From: Acanthosepion lycidas
Lineage: Eukaryota; Mollusca; Cephalopoda; Sepiida; Sepiidae
NCBI GenBank assembly: GCA_963932145.1
Contig: OZ010596.1
Coordinates: forward strand, 81,240,875-81,304,874
DNA length: 64,000 bases
Reading direction: 5' to 3'
Notes under the pieces: model-generated
The model's input: the letters and a program-made list of their open reading frames with translations, nothing else
The model's database searches: none
What the model was told of the DNA's origin: nothing
Position numbers and translations under genes: made by a program
Shown: positions 10,551 through 21,189 of the stretch, piece after piece
Layout: every line of letters begins with the position of its first letter
How positions within the stretch are numbered: the stretch's first letter is position 1

Positions 10551-10676
10551 AAAGACTATCTTAATTCCTGTTCTTTTATTGTTCCATTTCCTTAATAATT
10601 TTCTTCTTCTTGTATCTTACACTTAATTATGTCTTAGTGGCTTTATTGCCCTGCTTGGGATGAATTGATTAAAATA
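10551..10676 (+). mobile_element. J-family LINE 3' end
   Basis: attcctgttcttttattgtt then cttaattatgtcttagtggc and ttgccctgcttgggatgaat with an A-rich end. It sits in the 624-bp intron between exons b and c. Confidence 0.75.
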
Positions 10677-11067
10677 AAATTATGATTAATTTTGATGAGT
10701 ATTTACTATCATTTAGTTAAGATTTTATTACAAATTTAAGAATTTAAAAATAAGTTATTTTTTCATAATTTTAAAAGTAATATATCCAAAGATTTTAACC
10801 TTCTTTTACTACACAGTGTCTTGCCTTTCAAAATTACAATTCTATTCTTTTAATAGAAAGATGTTAGAATTTGTTGTTATCAAAGACAAAAGCAGTCTAA
10901 GATGTCTTGTTCAGCACAATTTGATCCAATGAGGTTTCATATAAACAATTAACCTTGAGACGAAGATATTTATCAATCTATAAAAAAGAACATCCTTGAA
11001 AAAAAAAAAAAGTACAGTAGCAAGCAGTTTTTGTTTTACCAGAAAGCATTTTGCATTCTGATTACAG

Positions 11068-11201
11068 AAATCAGGTAATGCAAGAATATATTGGCGCCTT
11101 GAATTGGAGCAAGCATATCCGCAGCACATTAAGTCCATGTGGGACTTTAGTTTTTGCTGGTAGTGAAGACAACAGAGCCTATGTTTGGCATACAGACACA
11201 G
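11068..11201 (+). CDS. AHI1: AHI1 exon c (WD40)
   Basis: Acceptor ctgattacag, donor g/gtgagt. It completes Ile across the splice, then reads NQVMQEYIGALNWSKHIRST and LSPCGTLVFAGSEDNRAYVW and HTDTG. Human AHI1 has [27 protein letters not shown], giving the clearest match in the window. An ATG upstream of the acceptor opens the same frame but lies in the intron and is not a start. Confidence 0.97.
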
Positions 11202-11349
11202 GTGAGTGGAATTATTTCAACGTTAGTTTGTATTGCTTGGCTTACTACTTGAAAAAAAAATACTAAGTAACTATGTAAACAGCATTTCCCCTCTTTCAAA
11301 AATCATTTGTAACCTGTTATTACTTTTATAAAATTGTTTAAAATAAAAA

Positions 11350-11640
11350 ATAATGTCTACTCAAAGACGGATATCCACGAAAGATAACGTTCAAAGTCAT
11401 ACAAATATCTTGGCTGAAAAAACAACATCCATTAATTCTTTAGAAATTGCTTTGTTTATGTTTTCGATACAAAGCTGAACAGATATGTCTTTTTAGAAAA
11501 TCTGAACAAGTGAATGTGCTTTAAGGCAAATTGAAACTTGCTTGAATGTGAAGCTCACAGTAGCCAAATGGTCATGATGATGGTTCTCCTGCAGAGGGGA
11601 ATGCACATTTTAATCCTGCCAGAGGGTATCTATTTATCTA
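11350..11640 (+). mobile_element. tRNA-like foldback family, half copy
   Basis: The left end aatgtctactcaaagacgga resembles the arm tips at 24340/24500. A tRNA-like stretch at about 11548-11630 (cacagtagccaaatggtcat, then cacattttaatcctgccaga) resembles that at 7785-7870. The opposite arm is not seen. Confidence 0.45.
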
Positions 11641-11676
11641 TCTATCTATCTATCTATATAATATATATATATAATG
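11632..11676. repeat. TCTA/TA microsatellite
   Basis: (tcta)n running into (ta)n. Tracts of this kind, 25-60 bp long, recur throughout the window. Confidence 0.95.
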
Positions 11677-11734
11677 TAGTTTTAACTTATACTATATTTA
11701 TGGGTCAGGTATATAGCAAATGTAAATATAAAAG

Positions 11735-12403
11735 TGGACACTGATGTAAACACTGGATGGTGGCAGTCTGTTTCAAGTGTGTTGTGCTTTGGCTTGATTT
11801 TATATATTATATATTAGGTTGGTGCAAAAATAATTTCGTTTTCTAACATATGTTACTATGTGAGAAAACGAAATTATTTTTGCACCAACCTATATATATA
11901 TATATACATTTGCTGTTCAATAATGCCTTATGGGTAGCAAGGTCTTTTGTATTATTCTAATAATTATTGGGTAGGTTCTTGATGGTTATGTTTCAAATTA
12001 TTTTAGAGGCCTTTCAGTAGGTATAATTGTTGATATGAATGCAGTTATTTGCAGCTATTTTATAGTGTTTTAACTTTTTACAAATTATTTATTATTGATT
12101 TCTTTATTTTTATTATTAATTTGTTTATTTAATTTAGAAATTGAAGAAACTACTATAATGAAATTAAGTAAATAATAAACAAACTACGAATGCACACATA
12201 AACACAAGTAAATATAATAACAAAAAATATTGAAGTAATCAATAATAAATAACGAGTAAAAAGGTAACACTCTTAGGATATTGACCTTACTACCCATAAT
12301 GCACCATTGACAAGTATATATAGTTAAGTCAAAACACAGCACAACAACATGGGACAGACTGTTGCCACTCGGTATTGACCTCAGTGTCCATTTTTATATC
12401 TAT
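11735..12403. mobile_element. Large foldback element, left arm interrupted
   Basis: The left end (agtggacactgatgtaaaca, then ggtggcagtctgtttcaagt) and right end (gggacagactgttgccactc, then attgacctcagtgtccat) are inverse copies. Inner parts also pair: tgccttatgggtagcaaggt against accttactacccataatgca. Between them is AT-rich DNA. A mariner MITE (11814-11893) sits inside the left arm. Half-copies with the same ends occur at 45715-45860 and 49425-49570. Confidence 0.75.
11814..11893. mobile_element. MADE1-like palindromic mariner MITE, 80 bp
   Basis: An almost perfect hairpin: the arm begins ttaggttggtgcaaaaataa and is followed by tttcgttttcta; the other arm is its inverse. TA flanks it. The tip resembles the terminal repeat of Hsmar1/MADE1 mariners (TTAGGTTGGTGCAAAA). 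A nearly identical copy is at 45063-45142. Confidence 0.9.
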
Positions 12404-12410
12404 ACAGTGT

Positions 12411-13225
12411 GCGATGGATAAATTGTCTAAATTATGCAAAGATAAAAATAACACTGACATCTCATTTTAACAGATATATTTACCAAAATTACACAAAAAT
12501 ATCTCAAAACACTAAAGAGTAAATTTATTCAATAAAATCACCATTGGCTTCAACCACCACTTCCAGACTACTTCAGAATCTCCTGCCTCTGTTTTGGATG
12601 GTTTCTTTGTTTAAGTTGGCAAATGCTGCTATAATCTTTGCCTTCTGTTCACCTTTGGTATTACAAGGAGTTTTGTTGCCCTACACACAATAACCAAAGG
12701 GTTGCAGTTTGGGGAGTTAGGTGCCAGATGTAAGTGGTGATGTGGTTGCAGAAATTTTCTGATATGCGTGACTGGCTTCTCCTGCTTGTGTGGCATGGTT
12801 TCCTGTTGCCAGACATAGTCTTCCATCAGTGACCCTCTTGATCCAGGGCAGCACTACCTCCTCAAGGCACTTGATGCAGAACTCTGATGCCTAGTGGGAA
12901 GATAAATGGAGGCATAACATCGCCATCACTAGTGATCACTACAAACACTGTTGTCATCACCATTAGACTCATCCAACTCTTTTCAAATTCTCTGCATTGA
13001 TACCCAAACACTCTGAAATGTTCATATTTGAGCTTATAGTGTGAATGCTAAGCGGTACAGTATGTTGTTTCAAAATTTCTGGCAGAGTGAATTGCATCGT
13101 GGTGCGCTTTTTCTCACATATGCGCCCAACTATATAGGGCAATTGACAAAACCAAAAAGAGACAACATAAATGAAATTAAAAATATAAAATGTTGACAAT
13201 CTACCTATTATATCCTGTATATACA
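12411..13225 (-). mobile_element. IS630/mariner-like transposon (IM family), defective
   Basis: It starts gtgcgatggataaattgtct and ends with the inverse tip gttgacaatctacctattat. The reverse strand retains VWQQETMPHKQEKPVTHIRK and LAPNSPNCNPLVI from the catalytic core, and further on the EILKQHTVPLSIHTISSNMN N-terminal region. Stops and frameshifts are present. It is slightly more decayed than the copy at 8824. Confidence 0.82.
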
Positions 13226-13261
13226 TTATGTATAATGTGAACAGGGTATGTTTAGGTAAGT

Positions 13262-13595
13262 ATTCATCTATATAAATTTGATTAAAAATGATCAACAAGG
13301 TCTGTCAAAGTTGTGGATACACCTCTGAAGTTCAGACTTGTTTTAGATGAATACTTGCTGCCTAAATATACTCTGTTCAAATTGTATGACCCTGCAGTGA
13401 ACAAGGACACTAACATGGAAAAATCTCAACGGTCACTTATCGAGAGAGAAATCTGAACACAATAACAAAATATGAACTTTGGAAAGTTTATCCACAGCAG
13501 CAAGCACAATTCTCAACACCTTATCTGAAAATTGGAAAAATTAAACAGACAGACCTTGTCATTTTTTTAAAAATCAAACTTGTTTGTAGATATAT
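13262..13595. mobile_element. Possible foldback MITE
   Basis: The left end atttgattaaaaatgatcaa then caaggtctgtc is mirrored on the right by agacagaccttgtcattttt then aaaatcaaact. The interior is non-coding. Flank duplications were not resolved. Confidence 0.55.
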
Positions 13596-13773
13596 ATATA
13601 AGGGATTTGTCATCTAGGTTGGTAGTGCCTACCATGATTAAAATAGATCAGTAGCTACATTTTCATTCTGTGGCAAAATATTCATCTAATGCAACAAAAT
13701 TATGAAGATTACTCTGATTATTATGCATAAATATTTTATTTATTTTGTAGATTTATATACAAATAATATTTAT

Positions 13774-13777
13774 ATCT

Positions 13778-13806
<29 letters not shown>
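13774..13806. repeat. (TA)n microsatellite
   Basis: Pure TA tract. Confidence 0.95.
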
Positions 13807-13808
<2 letters not shown>

Positions 13809-14199
13809 GGACTCTCCCGTTGTTTTTGACATATGAGGATTTGACAACTTAATTGATTCAGTTATGAAATTTTGTACGATAATCATAAGTGGCACTTAAG
13901 ACCCGCTAGTGATTTATAAAGGAGGCTGCATATGGATCAAGAGTAAAGATTGTGGGATGAGATCACTGTTAAATTGGCTGACCTTTTAGATCTTGCTCTC
14001 ACTTCTTGAAGACTATTCAGACATGCTAATTGAAAACTGCCTAGCCCACTACAACATGTTGATCTCCATTCTACCTGCTCCAAGGCTTAGCACTTGAGGG
14101 TGTTATGAGGTATATTGACAGCTGACAAGTAAATGTTCTTCAGCTTGTTTTTGTATCTCAGCCATAGGCATCCAACATTCCTGTAGCCCTGATCTAACT

Positions 14200-15715
14200 G
14201 GCTGTATATATATATATATATCCTGTATATGTGTATGTGGGTATCCTGTCATCAGACATTCTCAAGACATGACCAGCCCACTGTAACTGGGACTGTATGA
14301 GAAAAGTCTTGATTCCTCCAATATTACACTTGTTAAACAGGTCTATGTTAGATGTCCTATCTTGAAGGTTAACTCCACAGATGGCACGCAGACAGCTTTT
14401 ATGGAAAACATCCAGCTGGTGTATATGGTATCTGTATGGAGTCCATGACTCTGAGCCGTACAAAAGAATGGCAAGTACAACAGCTCTGTAAACCCAAATT
14501 TTCATATCCAGTCGAATACCCGCTCATTCCACAAGCAATGGTGAAGTTTGCCAAGAGTGCTGGTAGCCTTAGCAATCTAAAGTTCCACTGTAGTTGACTT
14601 TGCTACAAAGATAGGTGACAGACTTTACATAGTTCAGGGGTTTGTCTTCTTCTTTCCATGCTCTCTCTGGAAATTTGTAGACTGGTGGTTTTTGTTTCTC
14701 ACCACAGAATTGCTTCAGAGTGGGACAGGGTTGGTGCACTACCTCGGTTTTCTTTATGCTAAGTGTAAGACCAAAGGCTTTACATGCAGCAGAGAAACAA
14801 TTTATTAGATGTTGGGCCTCCTCAAAGGATGTCACAACAAGAGCATCATCATCAGCAAACAACAAATCATGAATAATTTGTGTACAGAGGAGGGTCTTGG
14901 TTTTGAAACGCTGATGATTGAAGAGACCACCAGATGTTCGAAACTTGACACCGCTCTCTGTGTCTGCGAATGCATATTTCAGCATCACCAAGAAGATAAG
15001 GGCAAAAAGGACAGAGGCCATGACGCACCTTTGCTTGGTGCTGTTTGTGACATCATACCATCAGACATGATATTAGCTTTCATTCCTTCATGAAAGGATG
15101 ATGAGATGATGACCGTTAGCATGTTTTCAGGGATGCCGAGTTTCCTCAAGACTTGCCAAAGTGCCTCTTGATTCACAGTGTCAAAGGCCTTCATCAAATC
15201 CACAAACACCATGTACAACTCCTGTTTTTTCTCGTGAACCTTCTCTGCAATTTGACAAAGAGGAAATATCATGGCAATGGTGCCTTGACCTGACCGAAAA
15301 CCACACTGCAATTCAGGATATATGTCGTCAGCAAGGTGTATAATGATTCTGTTTAGAATCAGTCTAGCTAGGATTTTGCCTGTAATTGAAAGTAGTGATA
15401 TCCCCTGATGATTATCACAGACACACCTGGAACCCTTGTTTTTGTAGAGGTGTTTGATAGAGGCGTCTTTATAATCCTGTGGGACAAAGCCTGCCTTCCA
15501 TATCTTCACGAAAAGGAGACGTAACTTTTCTACCAAATTTTGACCACCATGCTTATACACTTCAGGTGGATTAGGATCCTTAGGAGTAGGTGATTTTCTA
15601 GATGAGATTTGCTTGATGGAGTCATTTTCTTCTTGATAGGTAGGTTCAAAAGACAATTCCACAATTTCTGGACTTTGCTCAATTGATGTGATGACTTCCT
15701 CATCAGTAACCAAGT
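14200..15715 (-). mobile_element. RTE-type LINE, reverse transcriptase region
   Basis: The best-preserved retrotransposon ORF here. From 15713 down to about 14985 the reverse strand reads RT palm motifs: VCDNHQGISLLSITGKILAR, YPELQCGFRSGQGTIAMIF and LYMVFVDLMKAFDTVNQEAL. A second frame (15021-14569) has IIHDLLFADDDALVVTSFEE, with the FADD catalytic box. A third (14505-14194) has AILLYGSESWTPY and LQWAGHVLRMSDDRIP, the C-terminal signature of RTE elements. Two frame changes and the lack of an endonuclease domain (5' truncation at about 15716) make it inactive. It lies antisense in the 7.5-kb AHI1 intron after exon c. Confidence 0.9.
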
Positions 15716-15721
15716 GGTGTT

Positions 15722-16200
15722 TAATATATATAGGGGGAGGAGGTTATAGTAATTCCAACGAGAGAAAAGTTTGTATATTAAAAACAAGAGAGAAACTGCA
15801 AACATTTTTGGTTGTAATGTGGATTTTAAAAAAAAATATATTATGCTTTATTTTCCATAATTTTCCTACATGTGTTTCTGGCCTCGCGACCTTCATCAGG
15901 CAAAGAGTGGATATTTCCACATATTCTTAAAAGGAATTAATTTTTCTTATGTTTTTCGATGTTAAATATTCTCAATATTAGACATTCTCTTTTTTGTGTG
16001 TTAGTAACCCAAATGTCTATCTTGAACTGGCAGTGAAAAAGTTCTGCATGAAGGGTAATAAAACAATTAAGACTGGTCTGAGAAATGGTGAAAAAGATAT
16101 CTATATTCTTATCTTTTAATGAGCCCTGCGTGTTCTTAGATCTGTTTTCATTTTTTTGTGTTTTTGTCAGCATGCATATGCATATTCTCTCTCCATACAT
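15722..16200 (-). repeat. Unclassified repeat R, reverse copy
   Basis: Reverse complement of the repeat at 30465-30945, including ggaaacacatg with cctgatgaaggtcgcgagg and the end ttctctcgttggaattac. Both copies keep a similar reading (NTQGSLKDK ... LNCFITLHAELF). The gatga...gaaac box resembles boxes near the ends of Penelope-like elements, but I cannot assign it. Confidence 0.65.
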
Positions 16201-16460
16201 ACATATATACTCTTATTATAAGGAATTAGTATACACATATGTACACATATACATATATATATATACACACACATGTACAATGTTATGTAGGTTTTGCGTG
16301 TGTGCCCGTGAGCAGTCTTGTTTTTACCAATATGTGCATATATATATCAGTATGTGCATGTATACATGCACTCCCTTTCTATACATACATACATACTGTC
16401 TTATTATAAAGAATTAATATACACACATACATCCATACATATGCATACACACACTTCCTA
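16200..16460. repeat. TA/CA/CATA microsatellite cluster
   Basis: Several interleaved (ta)n, (ca)n and (catac)n tracts; apparent ORFs here only reflect these repeats. Confidence 0.9.
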
Positions 16461-17165
16461 TCTTGTATAGGGTCTGCCCGCATACCTGTGAGTAGTCTAT
16501 TGTTTTTGCTAATATGCGTATTTGTGCTCCAGAGATACCTGTGTGTGAGCGTGTGTGCAGGCATGTGAATGGTTTGACCACTGTATTTGGTCATTATATG
16601 TTGTGTGTTTTGTACGCGGACTTATGAACTATTTAGTGCTGGTTTAAATGTGTTTATGAAGTTTTTTTTCTGGTATTATACACACACAAATATGAGAGAG
16701 TTGTTAAAAATGTTGAGGAAAGCTTTTTTACCATAGTGAATATCTGAAATTAATACATTTTCAATATATTTATCCTTAATAAATTATTCTCTCTTTTAAT
16801 AAAAACTGTATTCTATTCATATCCTGGATCATACAATGTATCTCCTTTCCTGACAAAACTACTGCTGATTTAATGTGGGATAATTAAAAGCAATAGCAAT
16901 AAAAACAAAAGCAATAAAATGCTGAATGAGATAGGCTAAGTTAAAGATCTTTCTACATTGGACGTCAAAATTTAAATTTAAAAGCTGTACAGCTCTATAG
17001 CTTTAATACTTTAATATAAACCATAACCTGCTTTTTTTGATTGCATTTTCTAAGTCATTTTCTCTCCCATTTTATACATGAGACTGACTCCATCAATAAA
17101 ACCTCAAGTTCTTTCTAAGATTGAAACAGGTCACTTATAAATTTTCTATATTTTTTCATTCACTT
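16460..17165. other. Intron sequence, nothing recognised
   Basis: AT-rich DNA with short homopolymers. No exon or element signature. Confidence 0.4.
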
Positions 17166-17169
17166 TCCC

Positions 17170-17640
17170 ACATTTTTCATGATAAATATGATGGTGGCTG
17201 GCTGCTTGTATCCAAATATGCCTATTAAGGTGTCTAGGCAATCCCTGTTGCAGGCGTCTGCTCAGGCACTGTTGTGTTTGTCCAACAGCCACAGAACACA
17301 CCTGTGATCTATATTGCAACTATGCTGAGAGGACCTTAGTTACAGTTTCTGGGAGAGATTATATTATCTGGTGTGAACATGGCCATACACTCAATCCCTC
17401 AGTCACGATGACTTGTGACTTCATGCTAGCATGACCATTATCAGCTGCCAAATAGTTCTGTCTACCTGATTTCATTCACAAGGCTTGGATGAACCTGTGG
17501 TATAGTTTTCAGGCACTTTCCAGAGGTGCTTCACTCTGGGATTGCCTCTCCAAGCCAATAACATAAAGAAATCACATTCCTTTATTAATCGACCATGATG
17601 AGATTTGAACCTGGGTCTCATGGTTGGGAAGTGAACATTC
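17170..17640. repeat. Unclassified moderately GC-rich segment
   Basis: Noticeably richer in GC than its surroundings, without a usable ORF. At 17588-17640 the reverse strand has a tRNA-B-box-like caggttcaaatctcatcatg preceded by accatgagaccc, so it probably includes a tRNA-derived SINE head in reverse. Not otherwise identified. Confidence 0.4.
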
Positions 17641-17644
17641 TAAC

Positions 17645-18030
17645 CACATATATTCAGGAATCGGAGTGCCGAGTTTGAATTCCAGTCGAATTATATTCAC
17701 TTACGTGCTAATACCCTTGGGAAAGGTACGAATCCTCTTCTTCTCCCTCCAGCTATGGGTAAATAGTAGGACAGACTGGGTTCTATAGCCTTGGATGGCA
17801 ACTGGTCTAGGAGAAGGACAACTCTGAATTCAAGACCTGCGGAGGGTCGTTTGGGGACCTTGTGGCACTTAGTGCACCAGGTCTCTGTATTTGGCCCTTC
17901 AAAAAGTGTGGATGGTCCTGCACGAAACCTTCACCATTATAATCAAATCTCATGTGCTGGTGTTGGGCAGTCGGTTTCCTGGGAACTGATCTTGACCCTC
18001 AACGTCGAATTCGATGGGAGAGGAGTAGTA
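17645..18030 (+). repeat. tRNA-derived SINE (C family)
   Basis: It contains gtgccgagtttgaattccag (B box), then the tail block cacttacgtgctaatacccttggg, then ccagctatgggtaaatagta and gggttctatagccttggatg. The same blocks appear at 27185-27440, and the first tail part also appears in the 5S-tRNA SINE. The 3' half (17840-18030) is extra, unique sequence here, ending at a TA tract. Confidence 0.65.
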
Positions 18031-18047
18031 TATATATATATATATAT

Positions 18048-18293
18048 ATGTAATGAAAAACAAACCACTTTAATGTACCATTACGATAATTTATTTCACC
18101 TAAATCCTTTTTTAAGGATTCAGGATCACCAGGTAAATCTTCCAACAACGAATTGAGAAAAATTTTTTTTTTTTTTTTTTTCTCAATTTGTTGTTGGAAG
18201 ATTTACCTGGTGATCCTGAATCCTTAAAAAAGGATTTAGGTGAAATAAATTATCGTAATGGTACATTAAAGTGGTTTGTTTTTCATTACATAT
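18048..18293. mobile_element. Near-perfect 113-bp-arm palindrome
   Basis: Left arm about 18048-18162 and right arm 18181-18293 are almost exact reverse complements, separated by a T tract. Arm ends read gtaatgaaaaacaaaccact and the inverse at 18275-18292. It sits against a TA microsatellite. No coding. A young foldback element or a recent inverted duplication. Confidence 0.85.
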
Positions 18294-18398
18294 TAGCTCT
18301 GTCCTAACATTGAGCTCTCAGGATTTCATCCTCTTTGGATTTACCAATTCGGTTTACCAAGTTCCTTATAACTTAATTATTTATATATATATATATAT

Positions 18399-18523
18399 AG
18401 GGTGATTGAAAAATAACTCTTTATTTTATGTATGATGGACTCATCTTTTTGTGAAAATTATAGTTAGACAGAATAGTCCATCATACATAAAATAGTGAGT
18501 TACTTTTTTTCAATCACTCTGTA
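18399..18523. mobile_element. Mariner/Tc1-like palindromic MITE
   Basis: Arms of about 45 bp: agggtgattgaaaaataact with ttattttatgtatgatggac on the left, inverse on the right ending caatcactctgta. TA borders. The tip is of the AGGGTGATTsAAAA kind seen in Tc1/mariner MITEs. Confidence 0.75.
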
Positions 18524-18539
18524 TGTGTGTGTGTGTGTG

Positions 18540-18540
<1 letters not shown>

Positions 18541-18590
<50 letters not shown>
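18541..18590. repeat. (TA)n microsatellite
   Basis: Pure TA tract of about 50 bp, preceded by (gt)n at 18523-18540. Confidence 0.95.
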
Positions 18591-18597
<7 letters not shown>

Positions 18598-18710
18598 TGA
18601 CTACATTTACAAATTTTTCATGCTGAAATCAGCAAAAACATTAAGTAACATATAATTAATTAAACCTGATTCCAAATAACGATGAATGTATTTTTTCTGC
18701 CCAATTTCAG

Positions 18711-18854
18711 GTGACAAACTGGAAGTCTATGCCAAGCTTGGCTATCAACAACCAGTCACTGGCATTGACTATCATCTCAGAGACCACATTATTGCTTTTA
18801 GTAGTTCTGGCAACAGTCAGCCAGTTTATGTCTACAAATACGACCCTTCTGTCA
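18711..18854 (+). CDS. AHI1: AHI1 exon d (last WD40 blade)
   Basis: Acceptor cccaatttcag, donor gtaagt. The split Gly codon is completed, then DKLEVYAKLGYQQPVTGIDY, HLRDHIIAFSSSGNSQPVYV and YKYDPSV. Human AHI1 has [32 protein letters not shown] at this place; D-Y-H, the V/I-AF pair, G-x-x-x-P and YxYD are shared. It closes the propeller; one base is left for the next exon. Confidence 0.95.
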
Positions 18855-19258
18855 GTAAGTGACGCTACTTCTTTCTTCCTTAAAATGGCATTTTTCATGA
18901 AAAGTCCACTAGGCTAAAGCCAGGGATGTCTGCAGTTCAAATTCTGGATTTGTATTCTTGAGATTTATTTGTTGATCATCAATTATCTCAAGAAAAAAAA
19001 TAGTGTCGTTCTTAGCTGATATGCAAAGTCTTAACATCTAGAATTAATGCTTTCATTACAGTAATTTTGTTGTCAACAAGTTTATTAACAGTGAAAGAAA
19101 ACAAACAACAATAAAACTGAAAAGTTAAAGGCTGTACATAATCTTCATTTCCTATCATCTTCTTTTTCATTTATATCATACACTTCATTCAGCCATACCA
19201 TTTTCATTCCCTTCCTTGAGTGTCTCTTGAGCCTTGTATTGAGTGAAAATTAATATAT

Positions 19259-19560
19259 ATCACATTGAAACACCAGTTCCCGCACAATCGCCAAATTTAA
19301 GCAACATCAAGTCTGGTCAATACATAAATGGGTGACTGTTTGGGAATACCAGGTCCTGTAAGCTTGGGTGTGCGGGTGGTATAATGGATAATGGCTCAGA
19401 ATTGTTAATCAGAGAGCCAAGTTCCAATTCCAATTGGGCTTGTTATATCCACTTACGTGCAAATACTCTTGGGAAATGTATGAATCCACATTGTCTCTCC
19501 CCTGCTATGGGTTAATTAGTAAGACTTGTATCACTAAAATCATTATTATTTGTTAAATCA
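19259..19560 (+). repeat. 5S-tRNA composite SINE
   Basis: The head cattgaaacaccagttcccg, then aaatttaagcaacatcaagt, tgggtgactgtttgggaata and aggtcctgtaagctt follow 5S rRNA (its first ~15 bases are missing). The tRNA-like module then follows (ggtggtataatggataatgg, agttccaattccaattggg), then acttacgtgcaaatactctt and ggttaattagtaagacttgt. Confidence 0.88.
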
Positions 19561-19659
19561 CCTGTCTGATTACAGAGCCAAACCAACTAAGCTTCTTTTT
19601 AATGAGCTGATACCAATGAGTTAAAACTCTACAATGCCATATTTGTTTTAAGCAAGCTT

Positions 19660-20024
19660 AAACATTTTTCTTTGTTTTTACTAATGTTCACACTATACAA
19701 GGCACAATGGCCACTCAATGTAGAGGGTTACTGAAGTAGGTTGTCGTGTGAGTGGTAAGAGTAAGGGGAACAGTTTATGCAGATATGTTGGAAAGATAAT
19801 GGGTAACTCTCATCTTAAAAAGGTTAAGATTGTAGTGGTCAGGAAAGCATACTCTCATGCCTGAGAGATTCTGTTCCATAAAGCAACAATTCTGGTGGGG
19901 GGAGGGAAGAAGCTATATGAGGTGTAACATTCCTTACTGAAGAAATATAAAGGAAATGAGGGTGGATTGCTTCAGTGAATGTGGTGTTGTGGGTCTTAAC
20001 AAGTGGGTAGGAGTTGGGGGAAGA

Positions 20025-20040
<16 letters not shown>
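19660..20040. repeat. Unclassified G-rich segment
   Basis: A stretch with more G on the + strand (for example ggtggggggagggaagaagc) than the neighbouring intron. It ends at a (CA)n tract. It could be a LINE 3' UTR, but no second copy or ORF supports this. Confidence 0.3.
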
Positions 20041-20077
<37 letters not shown>

Positions 20078-20089
20078 GTTAAATTTGTC

Positions 20090-20327
20090 ACAATAATTCT
20101 GAAGATAAGACAAATTGGATAACAAAAAGCAATTGTAAATTATTTCTTAGTGATTTCCAATGATTTTGTCAATCTGACTTTATCATGGCAAGTTTAAAAG
20201 TGAAATATTAAACTTTTTAATATTTTGAATTTGATTTAACTACAAAACATTTCACTTTTAAACTTGCCTTGATAAAGTTAGATTGATGAAATGCCTCAGC
20301 AATGACTAAGAAGTATTTTCCAATTGT

Positions 20328-20335
<8 letters not shown>
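20090..20335. mobile_element. Foldback element
   Basis: About 20130-20205 (caattgtaaattatttctta ... atggcaagtttaaaagtgaa) pairs with about 20249-20328 (ttcacttttaaacttgcctt ... agtattttccaattg). It is flanked by TA tracts. Confidence 0.72.
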
Positions 20336-20354
<19 letters not shown>

Positions 20355-20362
<8 letters not shown>

Positions 20363-20608
20363 TTTATTTAAAAATATGATTCCATCACTACATAAGAGTT
20401 CTCATGTTTCAAAACAAGAGCCGAAGAAGATGGAACAGAGCATGTTTTTTTCATTCAAAAAAAAATTTCGCTTGGAGATGGAACAGTGCTTGGTACATTA
20501 ATTCAATTTCATTCAAATAATTATATTGAAGTTTACGGCTCTTGTTTTGAAACATGAGAACTCTTACGTAGCGCTGGAATCATATTTTTAAATAAATAAT
20601 TATGTTTA
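20355..20608. mobile_element. Foldback element
   Basis: Arms about 20356-20425 (taattatttatttaaaaata ... catgtttcaaaacaagagcc) and 20536-20606 (ggctcttgttttgaaacatg ... tatttttaaataaataatta) are close inverses, with a short unpaired centre. Confidence 0.78.
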
Positions 20609-20718
20609 TGCTCTACTTTTTGTATCGAGCACTATTTTAAAAAAAAAAATAATAACAAAAATACTAAAGAACTTTGGATTATTTACCTAATGAGTTCTTT
20701 CCTATTTTCTATATATTT

Positions 20719-20720
20719 TT

Positions 20721-20790
<70 letters not shown>
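20719..20790. repeat. (CA)n(TA)n microsatellite
   Basis: ca then ta dinucleotide tract of about 70 bp. ORFs across it are artefacts. Confidence 0.95.
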
Positions 20791-20791
<1 letters not shown>

Positions 20792-21105
20792 AGGGTGATT
20801 TTTTTTTTTCCAAACTGCCACACCTTCGCAGTCACCATTAGGCACATCCAACTCTTTCTGAATTCTCTGCATTGACACCCTAACACTCTGAAATGTTTGT
20901 ATTGGAGGTTCTGACGTGAATGACAACCAGTACAGCATTCCATTTCTAAATTTCTGGTGGAGTGAATTTAGCCATGGTGCTGTTTTTCCCACAGATGGTG
21001 CCCAACTGACCCTACTATACTGTGCAGTCAACAAAATAGAAAACAATGTGCATGTGCAGGTTGAAAAATACAAACTGGCAACAATTTCCCCAAATTTACC
21101 TGTGT
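20790..21105 (-). mobile_element. IM-family transposon, 5' fragment
   Basis: The reverse strand matches the N-terminal half of the IM elements (compare 9380-9668). It has ggtgcccaactgaccctact, then the N-terminal coding stretch MECCTGCHSRQNLQYKHFRV. The catalytic core is missing. It directly abuts the microsatellite on its truncated side. Confidence 0.72.
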
Positions 21106-21189
21106 ATATGTATATGCGTTACATTGTACAAAATATATGGAAAAAAAAAGAAACAAATCTTTTCATTTACAAATCAAAATCCTTCTCAC

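Noticed and set aside
11051-11266. Separate 71-residue protein starting at the ATG in 11051
   Set aside because: The ATG lies upstream of a good splice acceptor; the conserved part is AHI1 exon c and the rest is intron read-through.
14200-15715. Host gene antisense to AHI1
   Set aside because: RT motifs FADD and the RTE C-terminal signature identify a LINE; frames are broken.
20690-21073. ORFs across the CA/TA tract
   Set aside because: They are produced by dinucleotide repeats joined to a transposon fragment.
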